Shown: positions 1 through 8,722 of the stretch, one piece after another
Numbering within the stretch: position 1 is the first letter of the stretch
Layout: every line of letters starts with the position of its first letter
Assembly: GCA_019634715.1 (NCBI GenBank)
Contig: JAHCAU010000012.1
Location: 1-47,490 of the forward strand
DNA from: Lysobacter sp.
GTDB lineage: Bacteria; Pseudomonadota; Gammaproteobacteria; Xanthomonadales; Xanthomonadaceae
Reading direction: 5' to 3'
Length of the DNA stretch: 47,490 nt
Translations under genes and position numbers: made by a program
The notes under the pieces: generated by a model
The model's database searches: none
What the model was told of the DNA's origin: nothing
What the model saw: the letters and a program-made list of their open reading frames with translations, nothing else

Positions 1-435
1 GCGGGTGCCCGGACCGGCCAGACCGTGCGCAGCGAGCGCAGCGCAGGCGCGGACATAGAACGAAGGCGAGGTGGAGAGGTGGTAGAGCACGTCGCCGCTG
101 CGCAGTGCAGACACGCGCGAACCCAGCGCGGCCATGGACTCGGCGTCGTCGAGCGAGGCGGGCTGGTAGTGCACGCGATCGAGCAACGCTGCGATGGCGG
201 CCTCGTCGAGGAATGCTCCAGGCACGAAGCGGCGCAGCGCAGCGTCGACGAGATCGCGAAAGCCGGCATCGTCGAGCGCAGACCGCGCGGTGCCGAGGAT
301 GCGCAGCGAAGGATGCAGCAGGCCGTCGCGATGCAGGCCGTACAGCGAGGGCAGCAGCATCCGCTGCGCCAGGTCGCCGGTCGCACCGAAGATCGTCAGC
401 AGGGTCGCGGGGGTGGGAACGGCGAGTGGACTCAT
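1..435 (-). CDS. zwf: glucose-6-phosphate 1-dehydrogenase, N-terminal part (cut by window edge)
   Basis: The 145 visible codons begin at an ATG one base past the stop of the hexosaminidase gene (TGACATG) and run off the left edge without a stop. The N-terminus carries the nucleotide-binding signature FGATGDLAQRMLLPSLYGL (about residues 16-34), typical of G6PDH, followed by the usual helical region and a conserved YHLS-type segment (LYHLSTSP). The enzyme oxidises glucose-6-phosphate to 6-phosphogluconolactone with NADP+, at the entry to the Entner-Doudoroff and pentose phosphate routes in the cytoplasm. Its near-overlap with the hexosaminidase gene suggests translation from the same mRNA as the leftward GlcNAc genes. 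The C-terminal half is not visible, so activity cannot be judged. Confidence 0.9.
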   Translation of the reverse strand, partial: MSPLAVPTPATLLTIFGATGDLAQRMLLPSLYGLHRDGLLHPSLRILGTARSALDDAGFRDLVDAALRRFVPGAFLDEAAIAALLDRVHYQPASLDDAESMAALGSRVSALRSGDVLYHLSTSPSFYVRACAALAAHGLAGPGTR

Positions 436-436
436 G

Positions 437-2728
437 TCAGTGCGGCAGCAGTCGGACGCGATCCAGTACCCACATCGCGGGTCGGGTGTCGCCGGTGAAA
501 TAGATGCAGAGATCCTTCGATCCGACCTGCGCGGGCAAGGGCAGGGTCAGCTCGAGGAAACCGTTCTTCCCGGGTGCGGCCGGCAGCGGCGTGGTCGCGA
601 GCACGGGACCATCGCAACCTGCCCTGAGCACGGCTTCGCCATGTGCGCTGGTCGCAGGCTTGAACTTGCGATGCTGTTCGTCGTGCGCGAGCTGGAAGTA
701 GTAGGGAATGCGGCCGACGCGCAACGCGACCGCGCGCGTGTCGGCCAGCGGTGCCTGCGTCCACTCCCAGCACGGATTGAAGATGTCGACGTTGAAGATC
801 GCGCGCTCGCCGTCGACGGTGGTGTCGTCCTCCAGGCGCAGCATCAGCGCGCCGGTGCACATCTTCAGGGCCTCGTCGGTACGCTCGAGCAGCGACGACG
901 GGGTGATCGCGAAACGATCGGCGGACTGCAGCGGCTTGCCGTCGACGAACACCGCCGCGCGCAGCGACGCGCTCTGCGCCAGCGACAGCGGCGCCTCGTA
1001 GCGCGGCGATGCGGGCGTCGGCTCGCTGCCGTCGGTGGTGTAGCGGATCTCCGGATAGCCCGTGGCGTTCGACAAGGCGACCGATGCGCGGCCATCGCCG
1101 GTCGAAGCCGCATCGAAGCGCACCTCGAACGGCGTGCGCGCATGCGCGATGCCGAGCATGCGGTAGCGCTGCAGCTGCGCGGGCAGGCGCGTGAGGAAAT
1201 CGTCGTAGCTGCGGGCATCCGGCGCGGACCAGCCAACCTCGGCCAGCGCGGCCATCCGCGGGAAGAACGCATGCTGGACGCGGTCGAAGGTGCGCATGTG
1301 CTCGGTCCAGGCATTCGCCTGCACGCCGAGAATATGGTGGCGCCGATCGGCGGCCAGCGCATCGGGCACCGGGTCGAAATCGTAGAGCTTGCGCAGCGTG
1401 ACCGTGGTCGGGCGCCCCGGCGGCTCGTTCGGCGACTCGGTCTGCAGGTAGTCGAGATAGAGGTGCGACACCGGCGACATCACCACGTCGTGGCCCTTGC
1501 CCGCTGCCTGCAGCCCGCCTTCGATGCCGCGCCACGACATCACCGTCGCGCTGGGCGGCAACTCGCCCTCGAGGATCTCGTCCCAGCCGATCAGGCGCTT
1601 GCCGCGCGCCGCGAGGAACGCCTCGAAGCGCGCGACCATGCGGCTCTGCATCTGCATCTCGGTCTTCAGGCCCAGCGCCTTCATCTGCGCCTGGACGCGC
1701 GGCGAGGCGATCCACTGGTCCTTCACCGCCTCGTCGCCGCCGATGTGGACGTAGCGTCCCGGGAACAGCGACACCACTTCCTCGAGCACATGCTCCATGA
1801 ACACCATCGTCGATTCCTCGGTGTTCAGCAGGTTCACGAACACGCCCCACTCGGCCACCGGCTTCAGCGGTTCGGTGGTGGTGCCGAGTTCGGGATAGGC
1901 GGCGATGATCGCGGTGGCGTGACCGGGGATGTCGATTTCCGGCACGATCTGGATGTGGCGTTCGGCGGCGTACTGCACCACTTCGCGGATCTGCGCCTGC
2001 GTGTACCAGCCGCAGTAGCGCACCGGCTGGCCGTCGGCATCGGTGCCGGCATCGCCGGACGGCTGGCGGCAACCGCCGACCTCGGTGAGCTTCGGATAGC
2101 GCTTGATCTCGATGCGCCAGCCCTGGTCGTCGGTGAGATGCCAATGGAAGACGTTGAGCTTGTGCACCACCATCGCGTCGATCAGGCGTTTGATCTCGTC
2201 GACGCTCTGGAAATGCCGCGCCGAATCCAGCATCGCCCCGCGCCAGCCGAAGCGCGGCGCGTCCTCGATGTGCACGGCCGGCAGCGTCTTGCGCGGGCCG
2301 TTCGCATCGGTCGCCAGCTGCCACAGCGTCACCGCGCCGTGCTGCAGGCCCTGTGCGGTGCGGGCGCGTACCACGGCGCGCTTCGCATCGATGTCGATGG
2401 CATAGGCCTCGTCGCTGTCGCCGCGGAAATCCGGATCGATCTCGAAGGCGACGCCGGTCGTCGCTCGACCTGCGCGGATTCCGGGCCTGAAGCCATGGCT
2501 GCGCTGCACAAGATCCGAGAACAGGGTGGAAGCACGTTCCGCTGCTTCACTGCCTGCATGGAGTTGCGTGCGCGCATCGAAGCGCAGCTGCCCGCGATCG
2601 GATTGCTGCGAGATCGGCGTCGGGATCAATGTCGGCGAAGCGGCGTGTGCGCCGGCCCCGAAGGTTCCACTGGCGAACAGCGACAGGGGAAGCAGGAGCA
2701 GGGCGGCGTATGCGCGGGACGTGGCCAT
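437..2728 (-). CDS. exported beta-N-acetylhexosaminidase (GH20)
   Basis: A 763-residue exported enzyme that should release terminal GlcNAc from chito-oligosaccharides or glycans. A signal peptide is visible (Leu-rich core, cleavage likely after GAGAHA). The GH20 N-terminal domain is followed by the TIM barrel with WHLTDDQGWRIEIKRYP and the catalytic pair in HIGGDE, at about D332-E333. After the barrel comes a region with TTDGSEPTPASPRY, the chitobiase C-terminal Ig-like domain, and then about 130 residues resembling a carbohydrate-binding module. It lies between the TonB-dependent receptor and zwf on the same strand. The likely site of action is the periplasm or outer surface. The GH20 assignment is firm; the exact natural substrate is inferred from the neighbouring GlcNAc genes. 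Confidence 0.93.
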   Translation of the reverse strand: MATSRAYAALLLLPLSLFASGTFGAGAHAASPTLIPTPISQQSDRGQLRFDARTQLHAGSEAAERASTLFSDLVQRSHGFRPGIRAGRATTGVAFEIDPDFRGDSDEAYAIDIDAKRAVVRARTAQGLQHGAVTLWQLATDANGPRKTLPAVHIEDAPRFGWRGAMLDSARHFQSVDEIKRLIDAMVVHKLNVFHWHLTDDQGWRIEIKRYPKLTEVGGCRQPSGDAGTDADGQPVRYCGWYTQAQIREVVQYAAERHIQIVPEIDIPGHATAIIAAYPELGTTTEPLKPVAEWGVFVNLLNTEESTMVFMEHVLEEVVSLFPGRYVHIGGDEAVKDQWIASPRVQAQMKALGLKTEMQMQSRMVARFEAFLAARGKRLIGWDEILEGELPPSATVMSWRGIEGGLQAAGKGHDVVMSPVSHLYLDYLQTESPNEPPGRPTTVTLRKLYDFDPVPDALAADRRHHILGVQANAWTEHMRTFDRVQHAFFPRMAALAEVGWSAPDARSYDDFLTRLPAQLQRYRMLGIAHARTPFEVRFDAASTGDGRASVALSNATGYPEIRYTTDGSEPTPASPRYEAPLSLAQSASLRAAVFVDGKPLQSADRFAITPSSLLERTDEALKMCTGALMLRLEDDTTVDGERAIFNVDIFNPCWEWTQAPLADTRAVALRVGRIPYYFQLAHDEQHRKFKPATSAHGEAVLRAGCDGPVLATTPLPAAPGKNGFLELTLPLPAQVGSKDLCIYFTGDTRPAMWVLDRVRLLPH

Positions 2729-2820
2729 GGATACCTGTCTGTGCGGATGGAGGATGTTGCGGGAGGCCGGACATGTCGTTCCGGACTCGACTGTAATTCA
2801 TGCGGGTTGCGGTACGCCCG

Positions 2821-2851
2821 AAAAAAAGCGGGCCCGGTGTCACCAGGCCCG
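2821..2851 (-). terminator. intrinsic terminator after the TonB-dependent receptor gene
   Basis: Read on the minus strand, a GC-rich hairpin (GGGCC...GGCCC type arms around a TGACAC loop region, 2829-2850) is followed by seven T residues (2827-2821). It lies about 80 bases beyond the receptor stop and before the hexosaminidase gene, so it should end or attenuate transcription between the two. Confidence 0.75.
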
Positions 2852-2895
2852 AAGGGGGATCGTTCCAGCACCCGGAGGAGGAGAGAGATGGCGCC

Positions 2896-2918
2896 GGGCC
2901 CGGCGCATGGCCGGGCCC
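2896..2918 (-). other. perfect 9-bp hairpin directly after the receptor stop codon
   Basis: The arms GGGCCCGGC (2896-2904) and GCCGGGCCC (2910-2918) pair perfectly around a 5-base loop, 11 bases beyond the receptor stop. There is no T-run, so it is more likely a 3' mRNA-stabilising or pausing hairpin that works with the true terminator at 2821-2851. Confidence 0.5.
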
Positions 2919-2929
2919 GTGGTGGAACA

Positions 2930-5692
2930 TCAGAACTTCATGCGGAAGGTCAGGTAGTACTGGCGGCCGTTCTGGTAGATCGAACGCGGACGGTCGCGGT
3001 TCTCGGCGTAGTAGGCGGTCTTCGGGTTGTTCAGGTTCAGCGCGTCGAGGGCGATCGAGTAGTTGTCGTTGATCTTGTAGCCGAACGACGCGGACACGTT
3101 GTCGATCTCGTCCTGATAGAACGCCGAGGCGCGATCCAGGCCGCTGAAGAACTCGGAGCGGTAGGTGTAGTTCAGGCGGGCGTTGAAATGCTCGTTCTCG
3201 AAGTAGCCACCCAGGTTGTAGGTGTTGCGCGAGGTGCCGAGCATGTCGTTGCCATCGTCGGTATCGCCCTTGGCGAAGGTGTAGTTCGCGAACACGCCGA
3301 AATGGTCGCCGAACGGCTGTTCCCAGGCCACTTCGAAGCCGCGGACCTTTGCCTGCGAGTTCACCGGGATGCTCAGGTCGTACTGGACCATGGCGCCGTT
3401 CGGGTTGTTCGCATCGATGGTCAGGTAGCTGCGGCGCTCGTTGCCCAGGGTGACGTAGTTGTCGATGTCCATCAGGAAGCCGCTGACCGACAGCAGCGCG
3501 CGCTCGCCGTAGTACCACTCGAAGGTTGCGTCGAAGTTGGTCGACAGGATCGGTTCGAGCTCGGGGTTGCCGCCGCTGCCGGTGCCGACGCCGCCGGCGA
3601 CCGCCGGCGGGCTGAGCGAGACCGCGCCCGCGATCGCCGAGTAATCCGGCCGGGTCAGGGTGCGCGATACCGCGAAGCGCAGCAGTTTGTTGTCGTCGAT
3701 CGAATAGCGCAGGTTCAGGCTCGGCAGCCAGTCCTTGTAGGTGTTGCTCACGACGTCCTGGCGGAACGGGCCGAAGGCCGATGTGGTGACGGCGCGCGGG
3801 TCGGTGGCATCGGTATTCACCCAGTTCGCGGCTTCCATGACGGTACGCACATAGCGCACGCCGAAGTTGCCGGCCCACTTCTCGCCTTCGAAGTTGGCCT
3901 GGAAATAGCCGGCGGTGCTGCGTTCATCGAGACCGTACTCTGCCGGGAAGAAACGACGCGACACCGGATCGCGGTTGGTCAGACGGTTGAACTGAGCGAG
4001 CTGTTCCGGCGTGTAATACCAGATGTTGCGCGGGAAGTTGCCGCCGAGGCCCGACGCGAAGTTGCCCGGGTAGTTGCGGTAGCCCTGCGGCCAGGTGCTG
4101 GGATCGAACGGACCGGGCGTGGTGCTGAAGCTCGGGCCTTGTGCGACGACGTTGGCGAGGCTGCGCTCGTGGCGGGATTCGCGCAGGCCATACTGCAGCG
4201 AAGTGAAGACGCTGTCGCTGATGAAAGTCTCGCCGTCGAGCTTAAACCAGCGCTCCTTGTCGACCACGTCGATATCCTGGAAGCCGAAGATCCAGTCGAG
4301 GTTGATGTCGGTGCCGGGGGTGCCCGGCGCGCCGGTGTTGGTGTTGCCGAGGTTCCAGTCGGCCGCGCCGACGCCGTTGAGACGCCAACCGGCGCCGCTG
4401 CCCAGGCCTACGTCCCACTCGGCGACGTCCTGGGTCGGGGTCTTGCCGTGGCCGGTCGAAGTGCCGAGCTGGCCGCTGAGCGTGAAGTTCTCGCTGGCGT
4501 TCCACTTGAAGTCGCCGCTGATGAAGTTCGAACTCGACTCGGCGCCCGGACGCGAGATCTGGTCGTAGATGCCGTACTGTCGGCCAGCCTGGCCGCTGAA
4601 GTTGGCGCTGACCAGCGTGTTGTTGCGGATCACGTAGCCTGGCGCAGGCGCCTGCGGATTGGTTGTGGCGTCGATGCGCTGACCGCGATTGAGGATCTTG
4701 CTGCCCCACAGCATGTAGTTGCGGTTGTAGTTGTCCGCCTTCATGCGAGAGACGAAGCCGGTGAGCGAGAAGCTGAAATCGTCGGTGGGCTTGAATTCGG
4801 CCGAAACCAGGCCGCCGGTGCGCTTGCGCTCCTGCTCGAACAATGCAGAGCCGATCAGGGTCGGGTAATACACACCCACGAGATCGGGGTTCGAAATGCT
4901 GAGTGCTGTCGGGGTGACGCCGTCGGTTTCGAATCGCTGGATCTGCTCGTAGCCCAGCAGTTCCTGGCCATCGCGACGCAGGTGGCGCTCTTCGCTGAAG
5001 GCCTGGACCATGAAACCGAAGCTGCGCGCGTCGTTCGTCCAGTTGGCGAGGGCCGAGAGCTGCGGGTCGGTCTTGCCCGGCAGGTTGGCGTGCACCGCGC
5101 CCAGCGAGATGTGCGAGGTGAAGCCTTCGCCGAAGTTCAGCGGGCGACGGGTGACGATGTTGACGTTGCCGACCGCGCCGCCTTCGACGAGGCGCGCTTC
5201 CGACGACTTGATCACTTCGACCTTCTGCACCAGTTCGGAGGGCAGCAGCGAGTAGCTGACGCTGCGGCCGACGGTGCCGCTCTGGTTGAGCACGAACCAG
5301 TCGCCGGAGCCGATGTTGTGGCCGTCGATCAGGGTCTGGGTGAAGCTCGGGCTGGTGCCGCGCATGCTGACGCGGTCGTTCTCGTCGAACGCGCCCTCGT
5401 TGGCGCTGGCCGCGCTGATGTTCACGCCGGCGACGCGCTGCAGCGAGTCGGCCACGTTGTGGTCGGGCATCTTGCCGATGTCCTCGGCGGAGACGACCTC
5501 GATGCGGTTCTTCGCTTCGCGCTTGCTTTCGAGCGACTTCTCGATCGCGCCGCGGATGCCGACGACGACGACGGTATCCAGATCGTCCGCCTCCTTGTTG
5601 CCCGCCGACGCGCTGTCCTGCGCGAAGGTCTGCCCGGCGAAGCCCAGGCCCGCCAGGATGGCGATCGAGAGCGCGGTTTTCTGCAACTTCAT
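2930..5692 (-). CDS. TonB-dependent outer-membrane receptor, probably for chito-oligosaccharides
   Basis: This 920-residue receptor starts at the ATG at 5692, preceded by GAGGGGA at a good distance. An in-frame extension to 5809 lacks a ribosome site and precedes the signal peptide, so it is rejected. The signal peptide (MKLQKTALSIAILAGLGFA...) is followed by a TonB-box-like DTVVVVG, a plug domain (MPDHNVADSLQRVAGVNI, RGTSPSFTQTLIDG) and a long beta-barrel ending in the terminal aromatic residue (FRMKF). Receptors of this type import large substrates through the outer membrane using TonB-ExbBD energy. Its place between nagK and the GH20 enzyme suggests chitin-derived oligosaccharides as substrate. 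That link is contextual; the receptor fold itself is clear. Confidence 0.9.
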   Translation of the reverse strand: MKLQKTALSIAILAGLGFAGQTFAQDSASAGNKEADDLDTVVVVGIRGAIEKSLESKREAKNRIEVVSAEDIGKMPDHNVADSLQRVAGVNISAASANEGAFDENDRVSMRGTSPSFTQTLIDGHNIGSGDWFVLNQSGTVGRSVSYSLLPSELVQKVEVIKSSEARLVEGGAVGNVNIVTRRPLNFGEGFTSHISLGAVHANLPGKTDPQLSALANWTNDARSFGFMVQAFSEERHLRRDGQELLGYEQIQRFETDGVTPTALSISNPDLVGVYYPTLIGSALFEQERKRTGGLVSAEFKPTDDFSFSLTGFVSRMKADNYNRNYMLWGSKILNRGQRIDATTNPQAPAPGYVIRNNTLVSANFSGQAGRQYGIYDQISRPGAESSSNFISGDFKWNASENFTLSGQLGTSTGHGKTPTQDVAEWDVGLGSGAGWRLNGVGAADWNLGNTNTGAPGTPGTDINLDWIFGFQDIDVVDKERWFKLDGETFISDSVFTSLQYGLRESRHERSLANVVAQGPSFSTTPGPFDPSTWPQGYRNYPGNFASGLGGNFPRNIWYYTPEQLAQFNRLTNRDPVSRRFFPAEYGLDERSTAGYFQANFEGEKWAGNFGVRYVRTVMEAANWVNTDATDPRAVTTSAFGPFRQDVVSNTYKDWLPSLNLRYSIDDNKLLRFAVSRTLTRPDYSAIAGAVSLSPPAVAGGVGTGSGGNPELEPILSTNFDATFEWYYGERALLSVSGFLMDIDNYVTLGNERRSYLTIDANNPNGAMVQYDLSIPVNSQAKVRGFEVAWEQPFGDHFGVFANYTFAKGDTDDGNDMLGTSRNTYNLGGYFENEHFNARLNYTYRSEFFSGLDRASAFYQDEIDNVSASFGYKINDNYSIALDALNLNNPKTAYYAENRDRPRSIYQNGRQYYLTFRMKF

Positions 5693-5846
5693 GTGTGTAC
5701 TCCCCTCATCATTGGAATGTCGGAGCGCGCTTGCCGCAGCGACGCTGCCGGGCTGTGTTGACGATTGCGAAGCGTTGTTGCGTGAACTTCCTGCGTGACC
5801 TTGCTGCATGGTGCGGACGTCCTGTCCCCGAGCTGGCGATCCTGTG

Positions 5847-5866
5847 GTCCGGACATGCGTCCGGAC
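5847..5866 (-). other. hairpin just downstream of nagK
   Basis: Two copies of the self-complementary octamer GTCCGGAC (5847-5854, 5859-5866) surround a 4-base loop, three bases past the nagK stop. There is no T-run. It may be a processing or pausing hairpin between nagK and the receptor gene (177-base gap). A third partial copy, TCCGGA, lies inside the end of nagK. Confidence 0.4.
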
Positions 5867-5869
5867 GCG

Positions 5870-6913
5870 CTATCCGGACTCGATCCGCCGCGCCTCGCGC
5901 TGGTGGAGGTACCAGTTCGCAGCGCCGATCACGCCCAGTTGACCGTGCTCGACCAGCCGCACGGGAATGCGTTCCAGCGCTGCGCGCATCGGCCCCTTGT
6001 CGAGGAACCGCGCGACGAAGCTGGAATGAAGCAGGAAATCGCTGATCTGCGGCAGGATGCCGCCGGCGAGATAGACGCCGCCGTTGGCGCCGTACAGCAG
6101 CGCCATGTCGCCGACGACGCTGCCGAGCAGGCCGCAGAAGATGTCGAGGGTTTCGCGCGCCAGCGCATCCTCGCCCGCGAGCGCGGCGCGGGTGATCTCG
6201 CCGGGGTGCGCGTAGCGCTGCGCTTCGCCGCGGATCGCGCACAGCGCGGCGTGCAGGTTCATCAGGCCCGGACCCGACAGCGCCGATTCCACCGGCACGT
6301 GGCTGCGCTGCTTCATCAGTTCGGCCAGCAGCGCCATTTCCAGCGCGTTGCCGGGGGTGAGCGCGGCCTGTCCGGCTTCGGTGGGCAGCACGAGGCTGCG
6401 GCCTTCGCTCTGCACCGACAGCGCGGCGCCCAGGCCGGTGCCGGGGCCGAGCACGAGGATCGGCCCGGCGACGTGGGCATCGGCCGGCCCGCTGAGCAGC
6501 ACCGCGCCGCGCGGATCGACTTCGGCGATGGCGTGCGCCACCGCTTCGAAATCGTTCACCACGCGCAGCTCGCGGAAACCCAGGCGTTCGCGCAGCGCGC
6601 CGGGCACCAGCGGCCAGGGCAGGTTGGCCGCGATCAGGGAACCGTCTTCGAGCAGGTAGCCGGCGCTGGCGATCACCGCCTCGTCGACCTGCACGCCATC
6701 GTCCAGATGGGTAAGGAAGTCCTCGAAGATCTCGGCCGGCGAGGGGTGATCGGCGCAGGCGTACTTGCGGTAGTGCTGCACGGTCACCGGGGCGCCCGCG
6801 CCGGCGGGACGGATCAGGCCGATGCGCACGTGGGTGCCTCCGACATCGGCGGCAATGAACGGACGGGTGGTCGCGTTCAGAGGAAGCACCGTCGTCGGCT
6901 TGGGGTTGGCCAC
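5870..6913 (-). CDS. nagK: glucokinase-family kinase, probable N-acetylglucosamine kinase
   Basis: A 347-residue sugar kinase of the glucokinase (Glk) fold. It has the phosphate-binding loop FIAADVGGTHVRIGLI near the N-terminus, the substrate-loop segment VVNDFEAVAHAI, the adenosine motif LGPGTGLGAAL, and TEAGQ. It is predicted to phosphorylate incoming GlcNAc to GlcNAc-6-phosphate in the cytoplasm. The GTG at 6913 is chosen because AAAGGA sits six bases upstream. The in-frame ATG at 6973 has no good ribosome site and would place the LacI-type operator (6977-6992) against the start codon. The gene is divergent from nagP and first in the leftward run. Plain glucokinase remains possible, but position next to nagP/nagR/nagB/nagA favours GlcNAc. 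Confidence 0.85.
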   Translation of the reverse strand: MANPKPTTVLPLNATTRPFIAADVGGTHVRIGLIRPAGAGAPVTVQHYRKYACADHPSPAEIFEDFLTHLDDGVQVDEAVIASAGYLLEDGSLIAANLPWPLVPGALRERLGFRELRVVNDFEAVAHAIAEVDPRGAVLLSGPADAHVAGPILVLGPGTGLGAALSVQSEGRSLVLPTEAGQAALTPGNALEMALLAELMKQRSHVPVESALSGPGLMNLHAALCAIRGEAQRYAHPGEITRAALAGEDALARETLDIFCGLLGSVVGDMALLYGANGGVYLAGGILPQISDFLLHSSFVARFLDKGPMRAALERIPVRLVEHGQLGVIGAANWYLHQREARRIESG

Positions 6914-6976
6914 AGCAGGTCCTTTGTCGAGGGGGGCGACCGTGGGGAGGTCGGTCCGATGGAGTGTGGCCATCTC

Positions 6977-6992
6977 TTGACAACGTTGTCAA
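6977..6992. promoter_or_regulatory. LacI-type operator (probable NagR box) overlapping the nagK promoter
   Basis: TTGACAACGTTGTCAA is a perfect 16-base palindrome with the central CG typical of LacI-family operators. On the minus strand its first six bases are TTGACA, an ideal -35 hexamer for nagK if translation begins at 6913. The -10 is weak (about 6963-6969). NagR, encoded in this cluster, is the obvious ligand. Confidence 0.8.
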
Positions 6993-7211
6993 CAAATCGA
7001 CCTGGCGACGCTCACGCATGCAGCGAATAAGCGCGCAGGTGAGTTCAATCTCCATGCCGGGAAGGAATTGATTGCAGATTTGTCATCAAACAAGCACTTC
7101 CCCGGACGCCATGAAACAAGCCGATGTTGCAGTGCACACAAAGCGCGGGCGCCATTCGCCTGCGTATTTTCCGAGCGATTCGCACCGGGGAGTGGTTTTT
7201 GCGCCGAAGTT

Positions 7212-7227
7212 GTGACAACGTTGTTTT
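7212..7227. promoter_or_regulatory. second LacI-type operator, on the nagP side
   Basis: GTGACAACGTTGTTTT shares the 10-base palindromic core ACAACGTTGT (7215-7224) with the perfect box at 6977, but one flank is degraded. It lies about 120 bases before the nagP start. Two boxes in one divergent control region would let NagR repress both arms, perhaps by looping. Confidence 0.65.
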
Positions 7228-7346
7228 CGTCTGCAGGCCCGGCCCTGTCTCGATTACCGGCTGCCGCCTGGCCTCTGCCCTGTTCCGCCGCTGTCCGGCG
7301 ATCGCCGGATGCGCCACGACGACCCGCCTCACGGAGTCCGCACGAC

Positions 7347-8672
7347 ATGACCGCAGTCCGCCATACCACGTCGATCGCCATCATCGGCGCGCTGTTCTTC
7401 ATCTTCGGCTTCGTGACCTGGCTCAACGGGCCGCTGATCACCTTCGCCCAGCTGGCCTTCGACCTCGACGAGGTCAACGCCTTCCTGATCCTCACCGTGT
7501 TCTTCCTGTCCTACTTCTTCCTGGCGATCCCCTCGTCGTGGATCCTCAAGCTGACCGGCATGAAGAAGGGCATCGCCGTCGGCCTGTTCGTCATGGCGGT
7601 GGGCGCGGCGGTGTTCGGCGAATTCACCACCCAGCGCTGGTATCCGGGCGCGCTCGGCGGCCTGTTCGTCATCGGCGCGGGTCTGGCCCTGCTGCAGACG
7701 GCGGTGAATCCCTACATCAGCATCCTCGGCCCGATCGAAAGCGCGGCGCAGCGCATCGCAGTGATGGGCATCTGCAACAAGGTCGCCGGCATCCTGGCGC
7801 CGCTGGCGATCGGCGCGCTGGTGATGCAGGGCATCGGCGACCTGTCGGTGCAGGTCGAGGCCGCCGATCCGGCGACGCGCGAACGACTGCTCAACGACTT
7901 CGCCGCGAAGATCCACGCGCCCTACCTGGCCATGGCCGGCCTGCTCGCACTGCTGGCGGTGGGCGTGCTGTTCTCGCCGCTGCCGGAAATCAAGGCGGCC
8001 GAAGTCAATGCCGGTCGCGGTGCGGACGACGGCGATCGCCGCAGTCTCTGGCAATTCCCGCAGCTGTGGCTGGGCGCGCTGTGCATCTTCGCCTACGTCG
8101 GCGCCGAGGTGATGGCCGGCGATGCCATCGGCACCTACGGTCGCGGCTTCGACCTGCCGCTGGACCACACCAAGTTCTTCACCTCGTTCACGCTGGGCGC
8201 GATGCTGGTCGGCTACGTGGTCGGCCTGATCATCATCCCGCGCGTCATCTCGCAGGAACGCTACCTGTTCGTGTCCGCGGTGCTCGGCATCGTCTTCACC
8301 GTCGGCGCCTTCCTCACCACGGGATACCTCTCGGTGGCGCTGGTCGCGGCGCTGGGCTTCGCCAACGCGATGATGTGGCCGGCGATCTTCCCGCTGGCGA
8401 TCCGCGGCCTCGGCCGCTTCACCGAGCTCGGCTCGGCGATCCTGATCATGGGCATCGTCGGCGGCGCGATCATCCCGCGCCTGTTCGCCGAACTGAAGCA
8501 GCACTACGACTTCCAGTGGGTGTTCCTGCTGCTGATGGTGCCGTGCTACGTGTACATTCTGTACTTCGCGTGGCGCAGCCAGCGCGCCGAGGCACCGGTC
8601 GCCCGCGAAGCGGCCGGCGTGGCGCCTGCATCGGCCACGGCGATCGAACGGCCAGCCGGCGGCAACGGCTGA
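7347..8672 (+). CDS. nagP: N-acetylglucosamine MFS transporter NagP
   Basis: A 441-residue, very hydrophobic major facilitator protein with about 12 membrane segments, of the FucP/GluP/NagP sugar:H+ symporter type. Visible family features are GFVTWLNGPLITF in the first helix, the LTGMKKGIAVGL loop, and QTAVNPYISILGP, followed by ICNKVAGILAPLAIGAL. The ATG at 7347 is chosen because ACGGAG lies upstream and membrane segment 1 follows at once; the open frame back to 7068 is arginine-rich and not protein-like. The predicted role is inner-membrane uptake of GlcNAc. It is the first gene of the rightward operon, with nagR 50 bases downstream. Confidence 0.9.
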   Translation: MTAVRHTTSIAIIGALFFIFGFVTWLNGPLITFAQLAFDLDEVNAFLILTVFFLSYFFLAIPSSWILKLTGMKKGIAVGLFVMAVGAAVFGEFTTQRWYPGALGGLFVIGAGLALLQTAVNPYISILGPIESAAQRIAVMGICNKVAGILAPLAIGALVMQGIGDLSVQVEAADPATRERLLNDFAAKIHAPYLAMAGLLALLAVGVLFSPLPEIKAAEVNAGRGADDGDRRSLWQFPQLWLGALCIFAYVGAEVMAGDAIGTYGRGFDLPLDHTKFFTSFTLGAMLVGYVVGLIIIPRVISQERYLFVSAVLGIVFTVGAFLTTGYLSVALVAALGFANAMMWPAIFPLAIRGLGRFTELGSAILIMGIVGGAIIPRLFAELKQHYDFQWVFLLLMVPCYVYILYFAWRSQRAEAPVAREAAGVAPASATAIERPAGGNG

Positions 8673-8722
8673 CATGCCCATCCGAATGTACGGCTGAAAC
8701 AACGCCAGCGAAGAACAGCAGC

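Noticed and set aside
194..5761. Very long plus-strand open frame of 1855 codons
   Set aside because: It is the reverse-strand shadow of the GH20 and TonB-receptor genes; its product is Arg/Ala/Val-rich and has no domain pattern.
5766..5781. Possible third NagR box before the TonB-receptor gene
   Set aside because: Only the CGTTGT half matches; about half of the 16 positions agree, which is not convincing.
6914..6973. Extension of nagK to the ATG at 6973
   Set aside because: No good ribosome site, operator and -35 element sit against it, and the added residues are not like the family N-terminus.
7068..7346. 93-residue N-terminal extension of nagP
   Set aside because: Low-complexity arginine-rich sequence across the operator region; the real start has a ribosome site at 7347.
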